DNA of 64,000 bases from Acanthosepion esculentum (lineage: Eukaryota > Mollusca > Cephalopoda > Sepiida > Sepiidae): positions 13,451,434 to 13,515,433 of the forward strand of contig OZ038482.1 of assembly GCA_964036315.1 (NCBI GenBank), given 5' to 3'. Each line of letters starts with the position of its first letter. Position 1 is the stretch's first letter. The notes under the pieces were generated by a model. That model did not search any database. It saw nothing but the letters and a program-made list of their open reading frames with translations, and had not been told where the DNA came from. The position numbers and the translations under genes are program-made. This document shows positions 61,640-64,000 of the stretch, in pieces.

Positions 61640-63450
61640 GAATATATTTGCATTTTTCATGCAGGTATTTACTAGGTATTCAATTTTAGTTTTCCATTTT
61701 GAAGTAATGCAGTAAAAAATTGTTTTCATGCCTACAATTTGAGAAGACATCTGATAATTTATTTAATAATTTGTGTTGGTCTGGGAAGTTAATTAAAGCT
61801 ATTTTCTCCTCCAGATAGTGTTTACATTTTTGGATTTATTGTTGTAGGTTTATGCTTTTTTTTTTTATTTTCCATGATATTTTTAGTTTAATTTTGTTTT
61901 TAATTTCTCAGGTATATTTACAAAGCATTGTACTGCTCGCATATATACTGTTTGCAAAATATGTTGTCTGTTAGTAATTTCCCTGTTTCTAAGGCCTTTC
62001 ACTTACTCCTACATATATTTTTCTTCGTCATCTGCTGATTTTACAGTGGCTTCGTGTATTATAATGTTTTGTACGAAATTGCCATTTAAGGGACATTCCT
62101 TCTTTTCTGTTGCACGTAAGTTTGATTTCCGTGGATGGTTTTTTTGTTTATTTTTCTGTTATTTTTTATTGTTTCATGTTCTATGTAGCTAATCCGTGTT
62201 GCAGTTGAATATCTTGTAGAAAGTGCTTTATGTTGGGAGGAAGTGCTTGTGTATGAGTTTTTCCTACGTCTGTTTTAAATTATGTTGTACGGTTGGTTGA
62301 ATCATATAATTTGATTTTTTTAGTACATGTGGTGTGTATGTGAATGTTGCCGAAAATCCATTATCTTTTAGGGTTGTTTCATAATCTTTTTTGGCTTAGT
62401 TGAAGATTTCCCGATAACCTGTGGTTAATTGATTGTGGCATCTGCTTGGTTATTGTTGGCAAGTGGTTTCAAGGTGAGTGTCTTTAAAGTGATTTGTCGT
62501 TTGGTTTTCTATATGGTTGATATATACCTTTTTTAGGTTGATTGTGACGTTTAGGAAATTTACTTCACTTAGGTCTGTTTCTATGTCTATGTCGAATCCC
62601 ATATTTTTGATAATTTTTCTGATTATTTTTCCGGTTTTCTGTTTTTTGTCTATTTCAGGGATTTGAGATCGTCGTCCCTGTAAAGGCTTATATCAATTTT
62701 ATCGTTTATTCTACTTAGTTCATGTAATGAATGTATACCTATAATCTCGCAGGAAATAACCCTCATAACTTCCCATTGTAACGTCATATGTTCCCTCTTT
62801 CTGTAGCCACGCATCTTTGTTGCCAAATAATAGTAATTATTGGTAGTGCTTAATGATTTTTGTGCTTATTTTTATTTTTCTTCAGCTAAGGGGATGGTCT
62901 TATCTAGTATGGGTTCGTTTATAGAAATATAAAAATCTTATATCTAGTTGTATAAATTTTCAATATTGTTTTTTAAGTTGTGGAACCAGTCTATAATTTT
63001 GTGTTTTCCACTAGTTTACTCCTAAGTCTAACTTAATTCTTTCTATTATTATTTTACTTATTTTACCTAGTTCAGTTTTAGTTGTTGTGGAGTTATTTCC
63101 ACAATAGAACTTGTAGTCGGACTAAATGCGTCCTAAATGGGGTAAACGTACAGAAACGTTAGGAACTTGTAATTAAGTGTTACGCAGAGTAATCGAGTTG
63201 TGGTCGCTGATAACTTACTCCTCCCTCGACTACCTACTGACTCCTACTTATAATAGGTGGTCGCTGATAACTTACTCCCCCCTCGACTACCTACTGACTC
63301 CTACTTATAATAGGTGGGAGAGTCTATTCTCTCGACAAGGTGTCTTTCACTATAACATTAGTTGAGCCTGAGGTTTTCTTTGTGGTCTTTTAGTGTAATC
63401 AATGATTTAGCGATGAAATTCATTCGTTCGTCTACGTCTAATAATTGAGC
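61640..63450 (-). pseudogene. Penelope-like retroelement: RT plus GIY-YIG nuclease, decayed
   Basis: Minus strand in order: MNFIAKSLITLKDHKENL (63410-63370); then, after the solo LTR insertion, TKTELGKISKIII (63075-63040), DWFHNLKNNIENL, DFYISINEPILDKTI, KDAWLQKEGTYDVTMG, CEIIGIHSLHELSRINDK, LYRDDDL with the catalytic YRDD at 62671-62682, VNFLNVTINL, CPLNGNFVQNIIIHEATVKS, VGVSERP (the nuclease start) and, to 61655, YNNKSKNV...CRHENNFLLHYF. ITLKDHKEN, DVTMGS and LYRDDGL-type motifs followed by GIY-YIG define Penelope-like elements. Stops and frameshifts are frequent. One stop falls at the first catalytic Asp (FDI in relatives). Confidence 0.88.
63083..63357 (-). mobile_element. solo LTR inserted in the Penelope relic
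   Basis: 275 bp bounded by TGTTGTGG and ACTATAACA, flanked by TTAGT at 63078-63082 and 63358-63362. Its removal brings together the Penelope segments ITLKDHKEN and TKTELGKISK. Inside, a 57 bp segment containing TTATAATAGGTGG is tandemly duplicated (63201-63257 and 63258-63314). On the minus strand this puts two TATA-like sequences (CTATTATAAG) in the promoter position, so minus orientation is likely. Confidence 0.85.
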
Positions 63451-63484
63451 ATTTTTTAGCTTCCATGTTAATATTGCATTTTGT

Positions 63485-63599
63485 AAACCTTACTACCCAT
63501 AATGCATCACTAATCACCATATATAAATACTCGGGCTAAAACTCAAACATGTCCTTCAAGCATGAAACAGGCTGTCGCCGCTTGCTTTTGACTCACTGT

Positions 63600-63633
<34 letters not shown>
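63485..63633 (+). repeat. G-family repeat end and (TA)n
   Basis: ACTACCCATAATGCATCACT, TATATAAATACTCGGGC, TCAAGCATGAAACAGG and CTGTCGCC, then (TA)n at 63601-63633. GAAAC and the GCC end are kept, but no CUGANGA precedes them. The rest of the window (63634-64000) has no recognised feature. Confidence 0.6.
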
Positions 63634-64000
63634 TACTCATAGCCATGTTAATGCAGAGAGGAAATCTCTACTACAATGATCACAAAAAAGAGTAATTTAT
63701 CTCGCATATCACATGCTGTTATTTTGCATTTAACATTAGACAACGCAGAAATCTCACTTTCTCTTATTCAGCAGATTTTCAGGCCCATGAGCCATTCGTG
63801 GTAGAGGTTTAGAAAATGAGGTGAGTGTTATGGACGTAACAAGAGGTAGTAAGATGTGAATAGCACGAGGATATGGACGGGAGACAACAACTAAACCTAG
63901 ATTGAAGAGTTAAAAGAAAAACGAATGATTTATTTCATGGAAAGATTTCGACGAGCTGTTGCTAGCCTTTGTCACTCCTTTAATTTGAGTAAAACAATAC

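Overview
This 64 kb window looks like intergenic or intronic DNA from an animal nuclear genome. I see no intact host protein-coding gene, no intact rRNA or tRNA gene and no CRISPR array. Almost everything I can identify is a mobile element, a relic of one, or simple or tandem repeat DNA. The mix (tRNA-derived and 5S-derived SINEs, Penelope-like elements with GIY-YIG domains, several LINE types, Tc1/mariner/pogo/hAT elements, very many long (TA)n and (TATC)n arrays) fits an invertebrate metazoan. By inference it is most likely a mollusc, and the density of tRNA-type SINEs and (TA)n arrays is what one expects from an octopus-like cephalopod; the species cannot be proved from the sequence.

Layout. 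0-6 kb: T-rich minisatellite, a near-complete but frameshifted Tc1-like transposon (1165-2757), a LINE C-terminus, and two head-to-head copies of a tRNA-headed SINE (N family) carrying a tandem hammerhead-like motif. 6-11 kb: a 5S-rRNA/tRNA composite SINE; a reverse transcriptase relic split by a 640 bp retroposon (M family) with a 12-13 bp target duplication and flanked by two direct repeats; the first of two LTR-like repeats. 11-20 kb: minisatellites, many (TA)n arrays, a mariner with an internal deletion (14608-15505), LTRs, a polypyrimidine tract, a Penelope C-terminus and a solo LTR. 20-30 kb: inverted pairs of hammerhead motifs, LINE relics, a pogo-like element, two copies of one mariner deletion derivative, and SINEs. 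30-42 kb: LINE relics (one split by an 840 bp foldback element), Penelope GIY-YIG fragments, (TATC)n arrays and a 1.2 kb (TA)n array studded with 15 copies of a 34 bp island. 42-50 kb: mostly unrecognised sequence plus a cluster of hammerhead-bearing repeats (45.3-46.0 kb), a 5S composite SINE and a hAT-type MITE. 50-64 kb: a long featureless stretch, a 144 bp-period satellite, a 314 bp palindrome, several LINE 3' ends with (AAT)n tails, two further solo LTRs, and a decayed Penelope-like element with its YRDD catalytic motif still readable.

The most interesting pattern is the repeated combination of a Pol III-type tRNA-like head with a hammerhead ribozyme or hammerhead-like motif in short retroposons. 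Two motifs (20676-20735 and 45724-45766) satisfy every core position and all three stems of a type I hammerhead. At 45.5-46.0 kb a tRNA-like A box/B box lies directly upstream of the ribozyme. The same logic, more decayed, recurs in the N family throughout the window. This is the architecture of the Sm-alpha type of retroposon, and it is my main candidate for an under-described system here.

Limits: all calls come from reading the sequence by eye, with no database search, no folding program and no alignment program. Boundaries of relics are approximate unless a target-site duplication is stated.
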